Under the pieces are notes generated by a model. The model was given only the letters and a program-made list of their open reading frames with translations, did not search any database and was not told where the DNA came from. From positions 31,442 to 95,441 of the forward strand of contig JAUNGG010000006.1 of assembly GCA_030524635.1 (NCBI GenBank): a stretch of 64,000 nt of DNA. The letters run 5' to 3'. The stretch is from Lachnospiraceae bacterium (lineage in GTDB: Bacteria; Bacillota; Clostridia; Lachnospirales; Lachnospiraceae). How positions within the stretch are numbered: position 1 is the stretch's first letter; each line of letters begins with the position of its first letter. The position numbers were made by a program, and so were the translations under genes. Of this stretch, positions 8,479 to 17,361 are shown piece after piece.

Positions 8479-9009
8479 TTAAAAACCATACTTAGGTCCC
8501 AGTATGCTTTTCAAAATCTTTCTGGCCCTGGAAATCCTTGCACGGCATGCAACAGCTGTTATTCCCAGCATTTTGGCAACCTCTTTTTCCGGAATTCCTT
8601 CAATCAAATGCAGCTGTGCAGTTATCCGCATATCTTCCTTAAGCTGTTCAGACGCGGCATTCACATCCCGATTGATCTCCTCTTTGATGATCTGTTCCAG
8701 CAGGTCACGGCCATATAGAAGAGCCATATTCGGATCCTCACCAAATTCCTCGGAATCCAATATCAGCCATTCCCTTTGATTTTTTCTGAAATAGTCGATA
8801 CTTTTATTTCGAAGAATCGTGGACAGCATGGATTTCTTATGTCCTGGAGTCCAATCCAGCGGATAATGCTCATAATAGGAAATGACAGTTTCCTGCACAA
8901 CGTCGTCTACATCCTTCGCCGGTACCCCGATGGCAAGGGCTAAGATGCGGAGCGGCTTCTGATAGTCATCATAAATAGCCTGCAACAAACTATTAATATC
9001 TTGTTGCAT
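8479..9009 (-). CDS. ECF-like RNA polymerase sigma factor
   Basis: A 176-residue sigma-70 family protein. Region 2 spans about residues 15-85 (YQKPLRILALAIGVPAKDVD, DVVQETVISYYEH, MLSTILRNKSIDYFRKNQRE). Region 4 is near 118-170 with a helix-turn-helix (GIPEKEVAKMLGITAVACRARISRARKIL). This architecture fits ECF sigma factors that respond to envelope signals. It lies 22 nt downstream of the HIT gene on the same strand. The probable anti-sigma gene (6201-7172) lies on the same strand but is separated by murG in the opposite direction. Confidence 0.85.
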   Translation of the reverse strand: MQQDINSLLQAIYDDYQKPLRILALAIGVPAKDVDDVVQETVISYYEHYPLDWTPGHKKSMLSTILRNKSIDYFRKNQREWLILDSEEFGEDPNMALLYGRDLLEQIIKEEINRDVNAASEQLKEDMRITAQLHLIEGIPEKEVAKMLGITAVACRARISRARKILKSILGPKYGF

Positions 9010-9031
9010 AATGTTCTCCTACGCTGAATGA

Positions 9032-9448
9032 TTACAGCTCTGCATGGATTCTTTCTGCTGTCTCTTTCAGTTCTTCGGAATCCGGGCTGCCTGGTTCCCA
9101 GGTTACGATAGGAGCTCCATTATCATACCGCGGTATTACATGCATATGGAAATGAAAAACGGTCTGTCCGGCAGATGTACCATTGTTCTGAACCAGATTA
9201 AATCCGGTACAGCCCAGGCTTTTTTTCATCGCTGCGCCGATCTTTCCTCCCAGCTGCAGAACCTTTGATGCATACTCCTCATCCAACTCACAAACATCTT
9301 TAAAATGTTCCTTCGGCAGAATCAAAGTATGCCCTTTCGATGCTGGTCCCATATCTAATATCGCACGGAACCGCTCATCCTCATACACGGTCGCAGATGG
9401 AATCTCTCCATTTGCGATCTTACAGAAGATGCAGTTGTCATCTTTCAT
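9032..9448 (-). CDS. HIT family (histidine triad) nucleotide-binding protein
   Basis: A 138-residue HINT-like protein. The histidine triad is His99, 101, 103 in HFHMHVIP. A zinc-type CxxC is at Cys6/Cys9 (CIFCKIANGEIPS), and GHTLILPKEH matches the family's central strand. Such proteins hydrolyse AMP-linked nucleotides (phosphoramidase activity) in the cytoplasm. A ribosome site AAGGAGGA precedes the ATG. It is 36 nt downstream of the rhomboid gene and 22 nt upstream of the sigma factor, so the three may be co-transcribed. Confidence 0.93.
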   Translation of the reverse strand: MKDDNCIFCKIANGEIPSATVYEDERFRAILDMGPASKGHTLILPKEHFKDVCELDEEYASKVLQLGGKIGAAMKKSLGCTGFNLVQNNGTSAGQTVFHFHMHVIPRYDNGAPIVTWEPGSPDSEELKETAERIHAEL

Positions 9449-9484
9449 GCTACTCTCCTCCTTTTTCTTGTGCCTGCTGCGCTA

Positions 9485-10090
9485 CTATCTTTCTGGTTTT
9501 CGATAGAAAAAGACAGCCAATATAAACCCAATGATTGCGCCAGCAATATGTGCTAAATTGTCTGTCTCTACACTCTGAAAACCAAGATACAAAGACAGTA
9601 CAATCGTAACTAGAACCTGTCTGGTGTTCAAATCCTCCAGCTTGCCCCGGTTTACCAATACAGCATACAGCAATCCGCCAGATATTCCGAAGATTGCTCC
9701 GGAGGCCCCGGCAGATACCGTATTCATTGGAATTCCCAGATTGATTTCCATAAAGATATCATAACCAACTGACACCAGATTTGCACCAATGCCACATCCC
9801 AGGTAAAAAAGCAGGTATTTCACTTTTCCAAGTGCTCTTTCCAGGTGGCTCCCTAATATGAAAAGAACCAGCATATTATTAACCAAATGGCTGATTCCAA
9901 AGTGCATAAATACAGCTGTAAATAATCGATAATATTCTCCGTCCAGAACATATGGAACATACATTGCCCCATGCCGGAGCATATGCTCCACATTCTCGGA
10001 AGATCCAGTTAGATCCAGAAAGAGAAAATAAATAATATTTACAGCCACAATGCCCCATGTCACATATGCTTCCTTTTTCCTACTTTCCAT
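9485..10090 (-). CDS. Rhomboid family intramembrane serine protease
   Basis: A 201-residue membrane protein with about six membrane segments. The catalytic Ser130 is in SAGASGAIFG, the catalytic His181 is in NLAHIAGAIIGF, and HLVNN at 68-72 supplies the oxyanion His/Asn. Rhomboids cleave membrane-anchored substrates within the bilayer. The gene follows the pilus operon on the same strand after a 150-nt gap, so a pilus- or anti-sigma-related substrate is possible but not shown. Confidence 0.93.
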   Translation of the reverse strand: MESRKKEAYVTWGIVAVNIIYFLFLDLTGSSENVEHMLRHGAMYVPYVLDGEYYRLFTAVFMHFGISHLVNNMLVLFILGSHLERALGKVKYLLFYLGCGIGANLVSVGYDIFMEINLGIPMNTVSAGASGAIFGISGGLLYAVLVNRGKLEDLNTRQVLVTIVLSLYLGFQSVETDNLAHIAGAIIGFILAVFFYRKPER

Positions 10091-10240
10091 CGTGGCGGCA
10101 CTCCTTGCGTTATTAGGACTATTTTAGCATAAAGAGAAGACTTTGTTAAGTGTAACCAAAAAAATTTCAAAGGAAGTCCCTGCCCCTTCAAATATCATGA
10201 TACTAACATGATGCATGAAAAATCAGCTTCCAAGGCCTTG

Positions 10241-11821
10241 TTAATAGAAGATAAATGGAATGTCTGCAATCTGAAGCTTATCCCCGCTGCTGATTAAACG
10301 AGACTCATTTGCTTCCAGATGATGTCCTGCGACTATGGTTCCATTTGAGGAATTTAAGTCGGTTACCTGGCAGCCTCCTTCCTCCTCATCGATTCGGATA
10401 TGCAGGCGGCTGACAGTATCTTTTCCCAGTACATAATCCACGATTCCCTCCTGCTTTCCGATTAGGAATGGGAAATATGGAATGGGAATATCCTCAATAA
10501 CAGGATCCAGACTTTTTAACAGATGGCTCTGGGCAGCAAAGGGATCTGCGGTTGCCAGGAGCACAGTATTTCCACCTGGTTCCATCTCCTGTTTAGAAAC
10601 TGCTGTGTTTTTTGGATTTTTAGTTCTATCCCACCTGGTTTCCTCCCGCTCGATTCCATCCTGTCTGGTTTCTTCCTGCTCAGCTTCCTCCTCAGTTTCC
10701 TCCTGCTCTACTTCCTCAAATGTCATATACCATTCTTCTTTCGGATTCTGCCCTGGCTGCTCTGGTATCACCCTGCGCTCTTTTCTTTTTCCCAGCAGAA
10801 AAATGAGAAAACCAGCCACGGCTCCCACATCTGCAGCAGCGATCCATCTCCCATATAAAAGGAATCCGCTTTGCCCCAAAAACAACCACATGACGGCTGG
10901 AACCAAGGTCAGAAATGCAAGCAGGAACAAGGCTGCAAACTTCGTCCCTTTTCGACTGCTGCCGCCATTTTTTCTGTGTATGTTCTCGCTTTTCTCTTCT
11001 ATTTTTCTTTGATTTTTTCTCCCATTTTTTTGAATTTCAAGTGCCTGTCTTTGTGATTTTTCTTTTCTTCCCGCTTGCCTTCCTGCCTTTTTTTCTCGGC
11101 TTCTTTCTAATTCTTCTGCAGGCACTTTCTCCCTGTTTTTGTATCCCTCAAATTGCTCCTCCCGGCGCTGATCTTTCCGTTCCTTCCCTGAACTTAAGTT
11201 TTTTCCTGACTGCTGATCGCTTCCTGCCCCTGCTTCTTCAGTGACAGGATCTGGCTGCAGTTCTTTCTGATACGCACTGCACTGGCTCTCCTGGACTGCT
11301 CTTAATAAATCCTCCATACCATAATAATCCTTTTGGCTTTCCTGGTAAAGGCGATAGGCTAACACCACTGTATCATTATCCCGATGATCTGCTTTTTTCA
11401 GGAGATACTGCAGCAGCTTTTCCATCGCTGTAGGAAAATCGCCTTGATATCCAGGAATATAGCACAGCCAGACCTGATACGTTTCTGGTTCAATATAAAT
11501 ATGCTCCGGCTCTAACAGGACATGGGATTCCTGGAGAAGAAAATCCTCCATATGGTGCAGCGCACTTCCGATCCCAATGATCAGCCTGCCAAGGTCTTCC
11601 TTTCGAATTGCCTTAAATTCCAGCAGCCTGCTTAACGGCTGTTTTGAAGTGATCTCATAATAGTAATATTGATTCTGCTCTTCCTGCTTCATCCGAAATT
11701 TCAGAAGCCCTTCTATAGAATTGCCTGTCAGCATCCGGATTTCAAAGCTTTCTGCATCTGGCTCCAGTGCCTCCAAAATTAAATAATTATGGCGCATCTC
11801 CCTCTTGTATCTGACCTTCAT
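10241..11821 (-). CDS. DUF6382-type FHA domain protein of the Tad locus
   Basis: A 526-residue protein and the last gene of the pilus operon. The N-terminal 180 residues (MKVRYKREMRHNYLILEALE) match the DUF6382-type domain of Lachnospiraceae pilus loci. A highly charged Glu/Arg/Lys linker follows. Two membrane segments lie near 295-345 (FAALFLLAFLTLVPAVMWLF and AAADVGAVAGFLIFLLG), then another acidic Glu/Arg stretch. The C-terminal FHA domain is at about 445-526 (GKDTVSRLHIRI, DLNSSNGTIVAGHHL) with the expected SRxH and SSNGT motifs. FHA domains bind phosphothreonine, so the kinase at 1-953 is a natural partner (inference). Its start overlaps the upstream gene by 35 nt. Confidence 0.8.
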   Translation of the reverse strand: MKVRYKREMRHNYLILEALEPDAESFEIRMLTGNSIEGLLKFRMKQEEQNQYYYYEITSKQPLSRLLEFKAIRKEDLGRLIIGIGSALHHMEDFLLQESHVLLEPEHIYIEPETYQVWLCYIPGYQGDFPTAMEKLLQYLLKKADHRDNDTVVLAYRLYQESQKDYYGMEDLLRAVQESQCSAYQKELQPDPVTEEAGAGSDQQSGKNLSSGKERKDQRREEQFEGYKNREKVPAEELERSREKKAGRQAGRKEKSQRQALEIQKNGRKNQRKIEEKSENIHRKNGGSSRKGTKFAALFLLAFLTLVPAVMWLFLGQSGFLLYGRWIAAADVGAVAGFLIFLLGKRKERRVIPEQPGQNPKEEWYMTFEEVEQEETEEEAEQEETRQDGIEREETRWDRTKNPKNTAVSKQEMEPGGNTVLLATADPFAAQSHLLKSLDPVIEDIPIPYFPFLIGKQEGIVDYVLGKDTVSRLHIRIDEEEGGCQVTDLNSSNGTIVAGHHLEANESRLISSGDKLQIADIPFIFY

Positions 11822-12251
11822 ATCGCTCCTCCAATTGCTTTAATGCTGCCACCTTCCGCAAAAATTCTTCCGGCTCATAAACCTTGCTGGAAATTTCCAG
11901 GTTCCAGGCCCCTTCTGGTCTCAAACCAGACAGCTGCCCTGTGACCTTGCTGCCGCTTTTCCCCAATTCCATATTCAGATTGTCCATGGAAAGCAGTAAT
12001 CCAGAACAGCTTTGAACCTCTTCCACAATTTCCTCGCTGCGGTCATCTTCATCGTGGCGCATCCGTTCCACCGCCTCCTGCAGCGTCATTCCGCTTTTCG
12101 TTTCGTCATGGAGGCGATATGCCTGCTGAACTAAAACTACCATGACCAGGCAGAATACCGCCATAATGTAGGCCATCTCCACGGTATAGCTGGCTGCATA
12201 GCCTGCTTTTGTCCAGTGCAGCCTCCTCATTTGCTTCCCGGATTTTTTCAT
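11787..12251 (-). CDS. TadE-like pseudopilin-type protein
   Basis: A 154-residue protein with a short basic N-terminus, then AASYTVEMAYIMAVFCLVMV at about residues 18-38: a TadE-like leader and membrane segment with the conserved Thr-Val-Glu before the hydrophobic helix. The remainder is an extracytoplasmic helical/beta domain ending EERYEGQIQEGDAP. Such proteins are processed by prepilin peptidase and form minor parts of the Tad pilus. The C-terminus overlaps the start of the FHA gene, indicating translational coupling. Confidence 0.7.
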   Translation of the reverse strand: MKKSGKQMRRLHWTKAGYAASYTVEMAYIMAVFCLVMVVLVQQAYRLHDETKSGMTLQEAVERMRHDEDDRSEEIVEEVQSCSGLLLSMDNLNMELGKSGSKVTGQLSGLRPEGAWNLEISSKVYEPEEFLRKVAALKQLEERYEGQIQEGDAP

Positions 12252-12294
12252 CGGTTAAGTTTCTCCTCTCTGCCTCATATCTCTCCTCATCCCT

Positions 12295-12771
12295 CTACAT
12301 ACAGGCCAGCAGAATCCCTGCCGGAAGGGTAAAAACCAATAGGGGAAGTGTTTTCTTTCTGTAGTCCTTTCCATTCAGCCTTCCAAACAGCATGTACACC
12401 AGTCCTGCGATACTGCATAAAAACAGGGTTGACACCAGAAGAAACAAGTTTTTCCAGAATCCCAGATAAATTCCTGCAATCAGGAAGAAGATCCCATCTC
12501 CCTGCCCCAATGCACCTTCTGTGATCCGGCTGATCAGAAACAGGGCTGCCCCTATCAGACATCCAGCCCACAAACTCTTCAGCGAAGAATCGGCCGCCAT
12601 TCCCCGGAACCATACCGATGCCTGCCGCATATCCATATTGGCTCGGAATATCCGATGGCATACCTGAGAAACAATAAAATGTACAAAAAAGAACAGCAGA
12701 AACCAACCAGATACCGCCTTCCGTCTTCCATCCTGCCAGGCAGCAGCTATAACATATAGGAAAAAGCTCAT
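12295..12771 (-). CDS. Second A24 prepilin peptidase (short form)
   Basis: A 158-residue membrane protein. The start at 12771 is chosen because AGGAGG/GGAGA lies just upstream and translation from there begins at MSFFLYVIAAAWQDGRRKAV. The first catalytic Asp is in AAWQDGRRKAVSGW and the second in GALGQGDGIFFLIAG, an equivalent of GxGD. A24 peptidases cleave pilin leader peptides at the membrane. The locus already has another A24 enzyme at 20627-21163, so this may be dedicated to the TadE-like proteins beside it (inference). It starts 24 nt after the upstream stop codon. Confidence 0.75.
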   Translation of the reverse strand: MSFFLYVIAAAWQDGRRKAVSGWFLLFFFVHFIVSQVCHRIFRANMDMRQASVWFRGMAADSSLKSLWAGCLIGAALFLISRITEGALGQGDGIFFLIAGIYLGFWKNLFLLVSTLFLCSIAGLVYMLFGRLNGKDYRKKTLPLLVFTLPAGILLACM

Positions 12772-12794
12772 TTTTCTCCTCCTGATTCTTTCAA

Positions 12795-13865
12795 TCATCG
12801 GCTGCAATAGGAACAGCCTCCCAGATGCTCTACTTCCGAAAGCTTCACCGCCTGCACATAGGCAATGATTGCCGTACACCCGGAGGTGGTATGATACCGG
12901 CTGCCGCTTTCCATGATATACACTGTGCTTCCTGATGCTGCACTGCTCCCGCAGACGGCACAGGGGTAATATTTCCCGCCGCTTTGATTTCGGATCTTTG
13001 AAATAGCATCGTAATCCACAGACTGGAGCCGGTTTGAAAGATAGTGACACTCCCTGGATCTGTGATACCGGGTTGAGTATTTTCCCACATAAACGATGGG
13101 GTCCTCCTCATCTTCCTGGTCACCATCCTCCTCAAAGCTTAACCCATCCCGCCCGATCCAGGCCCGCCGCGTGCTTTCTGACGTAAAAGGGAGCGATTTC
13201 AGGTTCAGGATGGAAAATGGCATCCGCATCCGATAATCCATGCGGAAAGCGATCGTTTCCCCATCCTCCAGAAAAGAAGATTTTAAGAATGTATGAAAAT
13301 CCATTCCTTCCTGGCGAAACATATCCTCTGCCATCAGTCCGGCACCGATCCCTGCCGCGCCATTGGTGATCCCCAGCAGCAGCTCCTGCTTCCAGTCCCC
13401 ATCTTCCTTGGGGATCTCCTCTCCATTGGACAGCATGTATTCCAGATAGGCATACTGGCACAGCTTTTCATTCACCGATTCCAGGGCAGCCTGTACCTGC
13501 CTCTGCCGTTCCATCATTCGGAAGGAGATCATCATGCATACCATAGCAAAGATAAAAATTGACAGCGCCAGAGCAGCTTCCACTGACACGGCGGCAGACG
13601 GTTTCTGCCAGTAATCCTGCTGTATCAATCCTTGCTGTGGACTTCTCTGCCTTCGTAACCTTCGGTGCAAAACTGCCTGCTTTTTCCATTCCAAATCTCT
13701 CCCATACCTGGATGCTTCAAAGGAGGCAAAGTCCCACACCCTTTTTTCTCCATACCGTACCGCATTACCGCTGTTATCCCTGGGGCTTCGTACTTGGAGA
13801 GTTGTTCGATTGGCAGCATTCAGAAATATCAAGTCGGAATTTCTTTGATTTTGAAAAAAGGGCAT
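12795..13865 (-). CDS. TadE/TadG-like pseudopilin with twin Cys/His C-terminal motifs
   Basis: A 356-residue protein. A basic N-terminal stretch of about 90 residues precedes the pilin-like segment SAAVSVEAALALSIFIFAMV (about 89-108), where Ser-Val-Glu-Ala-Ala is the TadE signature. The middle is extracytoplasmic. The C-terminal 95 residues carry two related units: VYVGKYSTRYHRSRECHYL with YYPCAVCG, and VYIMESGSRYHTTSGCTAI with GGCSYCS, each giving a YHxxxxC ... CxxC set suited to metal binding or disulfides. The true start may be later than 13865, since the first 85 residues are unlike a pilin leader. It lies 25 nt downstream of the DUF5702 gene. Confidence 0.7.
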   Translation of the reverse strand: MPFFQNQRNSDLIFLNAANRTTLQVRSPRDNSGNAVRYGEKRVWDFASFEASRYGRDLEWKKQAVLHRRLRRQRSPQQGLIQQDYWQKPSAAVSVEAALALSIFIFAMVCMMISFRMMERQRQVQAALESVNEKLCQYAYLEYMLSNGEEIPKEDGDWKQELLLGITNGAAGIGAGLMAEDMFRQEGMDFHTFLKSSFLEDGETIAFRMDYRMRMPFSILNLKSLPFTSESTRRAWIGRDGLSFEEDGDQEDEEDPIVYVGKYSTRYHRSRECHYLSNRLQSVDYDAISKIRNQSGGKYYPCAVCGSSAASGSTVYIMESGSRYHTTSGCTAIIAYVQAVKLSEVEHLGGCSYCSR

Positions 13866-13890
13866 GGGACTTCACCTCCTTTTTGAATCG

Positions 13891-15798
13891 TTAATAAGCC
13901 CGCGATGCATCCACCGTCAGCGGATAAGTAATATCTGTGCTGCCCACAATACTTTTCAACAATCCCAGGGCAAAATAGACATGTTTTCCACAAGTCTCTG
14001 TCTGGATATCCACCCGGTATGCACAGTTGGACAGCTGAAATCCCTTCTGCTTCCTGGACAGGTTCATTTCGATCACATCCATCATCCGGTAAAGCATCCT
14101 GGTTCCAGGGCTGACTAAAAGAAAGATGGTCAGATATTGGGGATAGGAAAGGCCAGATTCCCGACTTTCACTTTCCTTCACCTTTCCCCGGGCTGCAAAT
14201 TCCAGCAGGCCATCCAGGCTTAAGCACCAGTCTTCCTTTCCTTTTAAAATCGAAACCTTTCCGCCGCTCAGCAGTGCCCGGATATCCGCTACCGCCTCTC
14301 CAAAGGCCCAGACTCCCATAATCAGAAATGCAGTAATCGATACTAATGGCAGCAGCCCGGATGCCCCTACCACAGATGCTGCCAGTGTTTTGGCCTGACT
14401 GCGTTTTTCACTGTCTCCTAAGATATGGATCAGATTCATTCCCTCCCGCACAGCCAGCAGCATTTCCACTGTCTGTACCAGATTCTCCTTATCTGTCCCA
14501 TTGCCAAACAGCAGGTACTCCATCTCATAGGCCGTTTCCTTCTCTCCCGTATCACAGAAATGATTGCAGAACACCTGGCAATACTCCGCTGTCATCGCCT
14601 GCTCCAAAAGACCCAGCCCTTTTTCCTCAAATGCGATCCGGCCGGAGGGATACTGGCCGGTAAGAATGCTTCCCTTTGATACCTCTGCTCCCTCCGGCAG
14701 AACCAATGACAAGATCCCCTTGTCTGCCATCTCCCTCAGCCGTTTTAACAGGCCTTCCTTCTCCTTATCCTTGACTCCTGCCTGGACTGGGAGGAACAGC
14801 GCCTCATATTGTGCAAAATGGGCCTGTACCGGAGCCCACAACGCCGCCGTATCCAGTTCATCATCCTCATCCTCCGGTTCCCAGGAATCAATATAATCCT
14901 CTACCTCCTCTGCCTCCTGCTGAACTGCCTCCACCAGTGCGATCCGGTTTTCTGATTTTGTGGAAAGCCCCACGATCTGCTTCCGACGCTCTCCATCCTT
15001 GTCCGTGTATGCCTCATACTCAAACAGTTCACTTTGAAATGAGGCCTGTACACTGCTGCTAAGGTCTGCTGATTTCTCCTCATATTGCTTCTTTAATCCT
15101 CCCAGCTTTTTTCCTAATTCATCTGCCTGCTTTTCATATTTTTCCACCAGCCCGGGAACCTTTTTCAGCTTGCGGATCAGCCGGTCGCCCTCCCGGCAGA
15201 AACCACTGCCATCCTCCTGATCCAGCAGTCTGGCCGCAGTATCCTGATGCGCCTTTTGTTCCTCCAGGCAGCTTCCCAGATCCTCCAGTGTCCGCTCCAG
15301 CTTCCATGCATCCTTTGTCTGGATCTCCATAGACCGCGTCAGTTCCGAAACCTGGCTTGCCTCCGTCAGGGTCTTCAGCGCCTGCGCCGCACTATCCCCA
15401 TCCCACTCCTTCGTCCAGATGCCATACTTCATATAGTCCATGATCTCCTTCTCAAAATACTCGCCGGAGTCATCAGTCAAAAGCTGCCGTCCCGTCACCT
15501 GGCTGGTTTTCAGTTCAAACGGATACCAGTTATCCTGCTCCAGATAAGGCTTTAAAAATTCCGAAAATTCCTGAGAAATATCCTCCTCCGCCTTATGTTC
15601 CAGTCCAAAGATGCGGTATTCCTCCCAAAGTGCTCTGTGATATTGACTGAACAGAGAATCCATGGAAGAATGGGCGGCTGTCTGGAGATAGCATCTGGCG
15701 CCTGCTGTCCTTGCAGATTCCAATAGACCGCAGATCAGGCCGCAGACGCAGATCAGGATCAAACTTAAAAAAACGGATATCTGTCCTTTCCACTTCAA
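13891..15798 (-). CDS. DUF5702 (TadG-like) surface protein of the Tad locus
   Basis: A 635-residue protein. It begins with a membrane anchor KGQISVFLSLILICVCGLIC (about 4-25), followed by SARTAGARCYLQTAAHSSMD, as in DUF5702 proteins found only in Gram-positive Tad loci. The large extracytoplasmic domain contains helical/coiled regions (about 190-300, rich in Glu/Lys). A second hydrophobic segment (GASGLLPLVSITAFLIMGVW) lies near 490, with an amphipathic C-terminal part. The function is unknown; it is likely a minor pilus or tip component. The start at 15798 lies 17 nt after the Flp pilin stop. Confidence 0.8.
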   Translation of the reverse strand: MKWKGQISVFLSLILICVCGLICGLLESARTAGARCYLQTAAHSSMDSLFSQYHRALWEEYRIFGLEHKAEEDISQEFSEFLKPYLEQDNWYPFELKTSQVTGRQLLTDDSGEYFEKEIMDYMKYGIWTKEWDGDSAAQALKTLTEASQVSELTRSMEIQTKDAWKLERTLEDLGSCLEEQKAHQDTAARLLDQEDGSGFCREGDRLIRKLKKVPGLVEKYEKQADELGKKLGGLKKQYEEKSADLSSSVQASFQSELFEYEAYTDKDGERRKQIVGLSTKSENRIALVEAVQQEAEEVEDYIDSWEPEDEDDELDTAALWAPVQAHFAQYEALFLPVQAGVKDKEKEGLLKRLREMADKGILSLVLPEGAEVSKGSILTGQYPSGRIAFEEKGLGLLEQAMTAEYCQVFCNHFCDTGEKETAYEMEYLLFGNGTDKENLVQTVEMLLAVREGMNLIHILGDSEKRSQAKTLAASVVGASGLLPLVSITAFLIMGVWAFGEAVADIRALLSGGKVSILKGKEDWCLSLDGLLEFAARGKVKESESRESGLSYPQYLTIFLLVSPGTRMLYRMMDVIEMNLSRKQKGFQLSNCAYRVDIQTETCGKHVYFALGLLKSIVGSTDITYPLTVDASRAY

Positions 15799-15815
15799 TC
15801 TTTTGATCTCTCCTT

Positions 15816-15989
15816 CTAATATACCTCCTTAGACTGACTGTTGATCTGATCAAAAATGTCATTTAACAGGCTGGTGATCTGTCCCTTAAAGATAATCACC
15901 AAACCAATCAGAACCACCAGGATCAAAACCACCTCAATCACGCCTACACCATCTTCTTCTCGCAAAAAAGCCTGAATTTCCTTCCTCAT
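15816..15989 (-). CDS. Flp1-like type IVb pilin (57 aa)
   Basis: A small gene. The 57-residue product begins MRKEIQAFLREEDGVGVIEV, followed by a 20-residue hydrophobic helix (VVLILVVLIGLVIIF) and a short polar tail (KGQITSLLNDIFDQINSQSK). The Gly-Val-Gly/Val-Ile-Glu leader junction and Glu5-equivalent mark it as the major Flp pilin, cleaved by prepilin peptidase and assembled by CpaF/TadB/TadC. GAGGAGG lies upstream of the ATG at 15989. It is placed between tadC and DUF5702. Confidence 0.85.
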   Translation of the reverse strand: MRKEIQAFLREEDGVGVIEVVLILVVLIGLVIIFKGQITSLLNDIFDQINSQSKEVY

Positions 15990-16086
15990 CCTTCATTTCC
16001 TCCTCTTCATCCTGCAATCAGCGCAGGAAATACCCTCTCTTTTCCGGGGCAGACCCTGCGTGATCTGTGAAACCATTGCTGCTTTT

Positions 16087-17361
16087 CTAATAAAATGTTA
16101 AAAATGCCGGAACCACTACGATCACCATTACAACACCCAGCATCAAAAAAAGTGGAACTAAAAGCTTCGTAGCGGCCTCCTCACCCTGACGCCTGGCCAG
16201 GTTTTTTCTCTGTTCAAAGGCATCTGTCATCTCGATTTGGAGCAAATATCGAAGATTTTTTGTCCCGGTCCTGCGGTTCTGCTCCAAAAGACCAGCCAGC
16301 TTCAAATATGGCTGCAGCATACAGCGCCTTCCAAATTCTTCATAAGCGGTTCCTTCTGCGGTGCCGCTCTGCACCTGATAATAGGTTTGAAGCATTTCCT
16401 CATAAGCCGGACGTTCCTCTCCGCCCCGCTCCCGTATCCTTCGATAATCCAGAACGATCCGTTCCCAGGCTGTGTGGACGGTCATCCCTGCCCCAAGGAA
16501 GATCTGAAGCTTGGATATTACCTCTGAATAGTCCAGAAGAAGCTTTCGTTCCCGTTCCTTTTGGAGATTTTTCTTTTCACTGGCTCTTCTGACCCGAAGC
16601 AGAGCCGCCATTACAGGCCCCAGAACCAGAAGCCAGATGGAATCATGGTCCTCCTTCGGATAATAGATCACAGCTTCCCCTTCATATTCTGTTGGAAGAT
16701 AAAAGCCCGCTTCTGTTCTGGTCCTTCCTTCCTCAGCAGCGATTGCCTTTAACAGTCCTGATCTCCACCGCTCCTGCTCTGACATAAGAGGCGGAAATAC
16801 TGTGACGGGAATGGAAAAGCTTCTGCTGTCCCCTAATCCATCGGATACCTCTGCCTTCAGCACCACCTGACAGCCTGTATTTTCATCGATCTCTTCTGCG
16901 GAAATACTGCCGTCAAATCCAATGATATCCGACCGGCTGCTGCTCCAGCGGATACGAAAGCCTGTCTGACTGTCTCTCGATACCAGCTGCAGCTTCGTTC
17001 GAACCTGAGAAAGTGCCGGATTATCCCCTAGAATCATCTCCTTCAGCCGCCCTTCCAGTGCATCCAGCTCCGCCAGAGCCTGCCCCCTTGTATACTGCCT
17101 TTCTTCCACAGGAAATGTGATCTCCGCCGCTTCATCGGAATGCCCCGGCACTTCAATCATCAGGCCAACGGTATCCTTCCCCTGCCCATAGGCATTTCTC
17201 TGAATATAGCCGTCCCCCATAGCTTCCTCTGGATTCATTACCTCCATCAGCCCAAACAGCAGAATTCCAGCCAGCACACACAGAAGCTCTGTGATCTCCA
17301 CAGACAGCTTCTTCCCTTTAAATCGGAATATCAAGGATCCTTTTTGATAACCAAAACGCAA
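16087..17361 (-). CDS. TadC-like platform protein with Ig-like extracytoplasmic domain
   Basis: A 424-residue protein. Membrane segment 1 is near 25-40 (LLCVLAGILLFGLMEV). An extracytoplasmic region (about 45-250) includes an atrophied bacterial Ig-like domain: IRWSSSRSDIIGFDGSI, then LKAEVSDGLGDSRSFSIPVT. A second segment is near 246-262, followed by a cytoplasmic T2SSF/TadC domain (LLLDYSEVISKLQIFLGAGM) and a last pair of helices (LLVPLFLMLGVVMVIVVVPA). TadC works with TadB as the inner-membrane platform that CpaF drives. The Ig-like insert is unusual for TadC proteins of proteobacteria, which are also shorter. Its start overlaps tadB by 44 nt. Confidence 0.8.
   Translation of the reverse strand: MRFGYQKGSLIFRFKGKKLSVEITELLCVLAGILLFGLMEVMNPEEAMGDGYIQRNAYGQGKDTVGLMIEVPGHSDEAAEITFPVEERQYTRGQALAELDALEGRLKEMILGDNPALSQVRTKLQLVSRDSQTGFRIRWSSSRSDIIGFDGSISAEEIDENTGCQVVLKAEVSDGLGDSRSFSIPVTVFPPLMSEQERWRSGLLKAIAAEEGRTRTEAGFYLPTEYEGEAVIYYPKEDHDSIWLLVLGPVMAALLRVRRASEKKNLQKERERKLLLDYSEVISKLQIFLGAGMTVHTAWERIVLDYRRIRERGGEERPAYEEMLQTYYQVQSGTAEGTAYEEFGRRCMLQPYLKLAGLLEQNRRTGTKNLRYLLQIEMTDAFEQRKNLARRQGEEAATKLLVPLFLMLGVVMVIVVVPAFLTFY

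Noticed and set aside
12776..13050. Upstream extension of the second prepilin peptidase
   Set aside because: The extension is antigenic to no family and lies inside the pseudopilin gene in another frame; the ATG at 12771 has a ribosome site.
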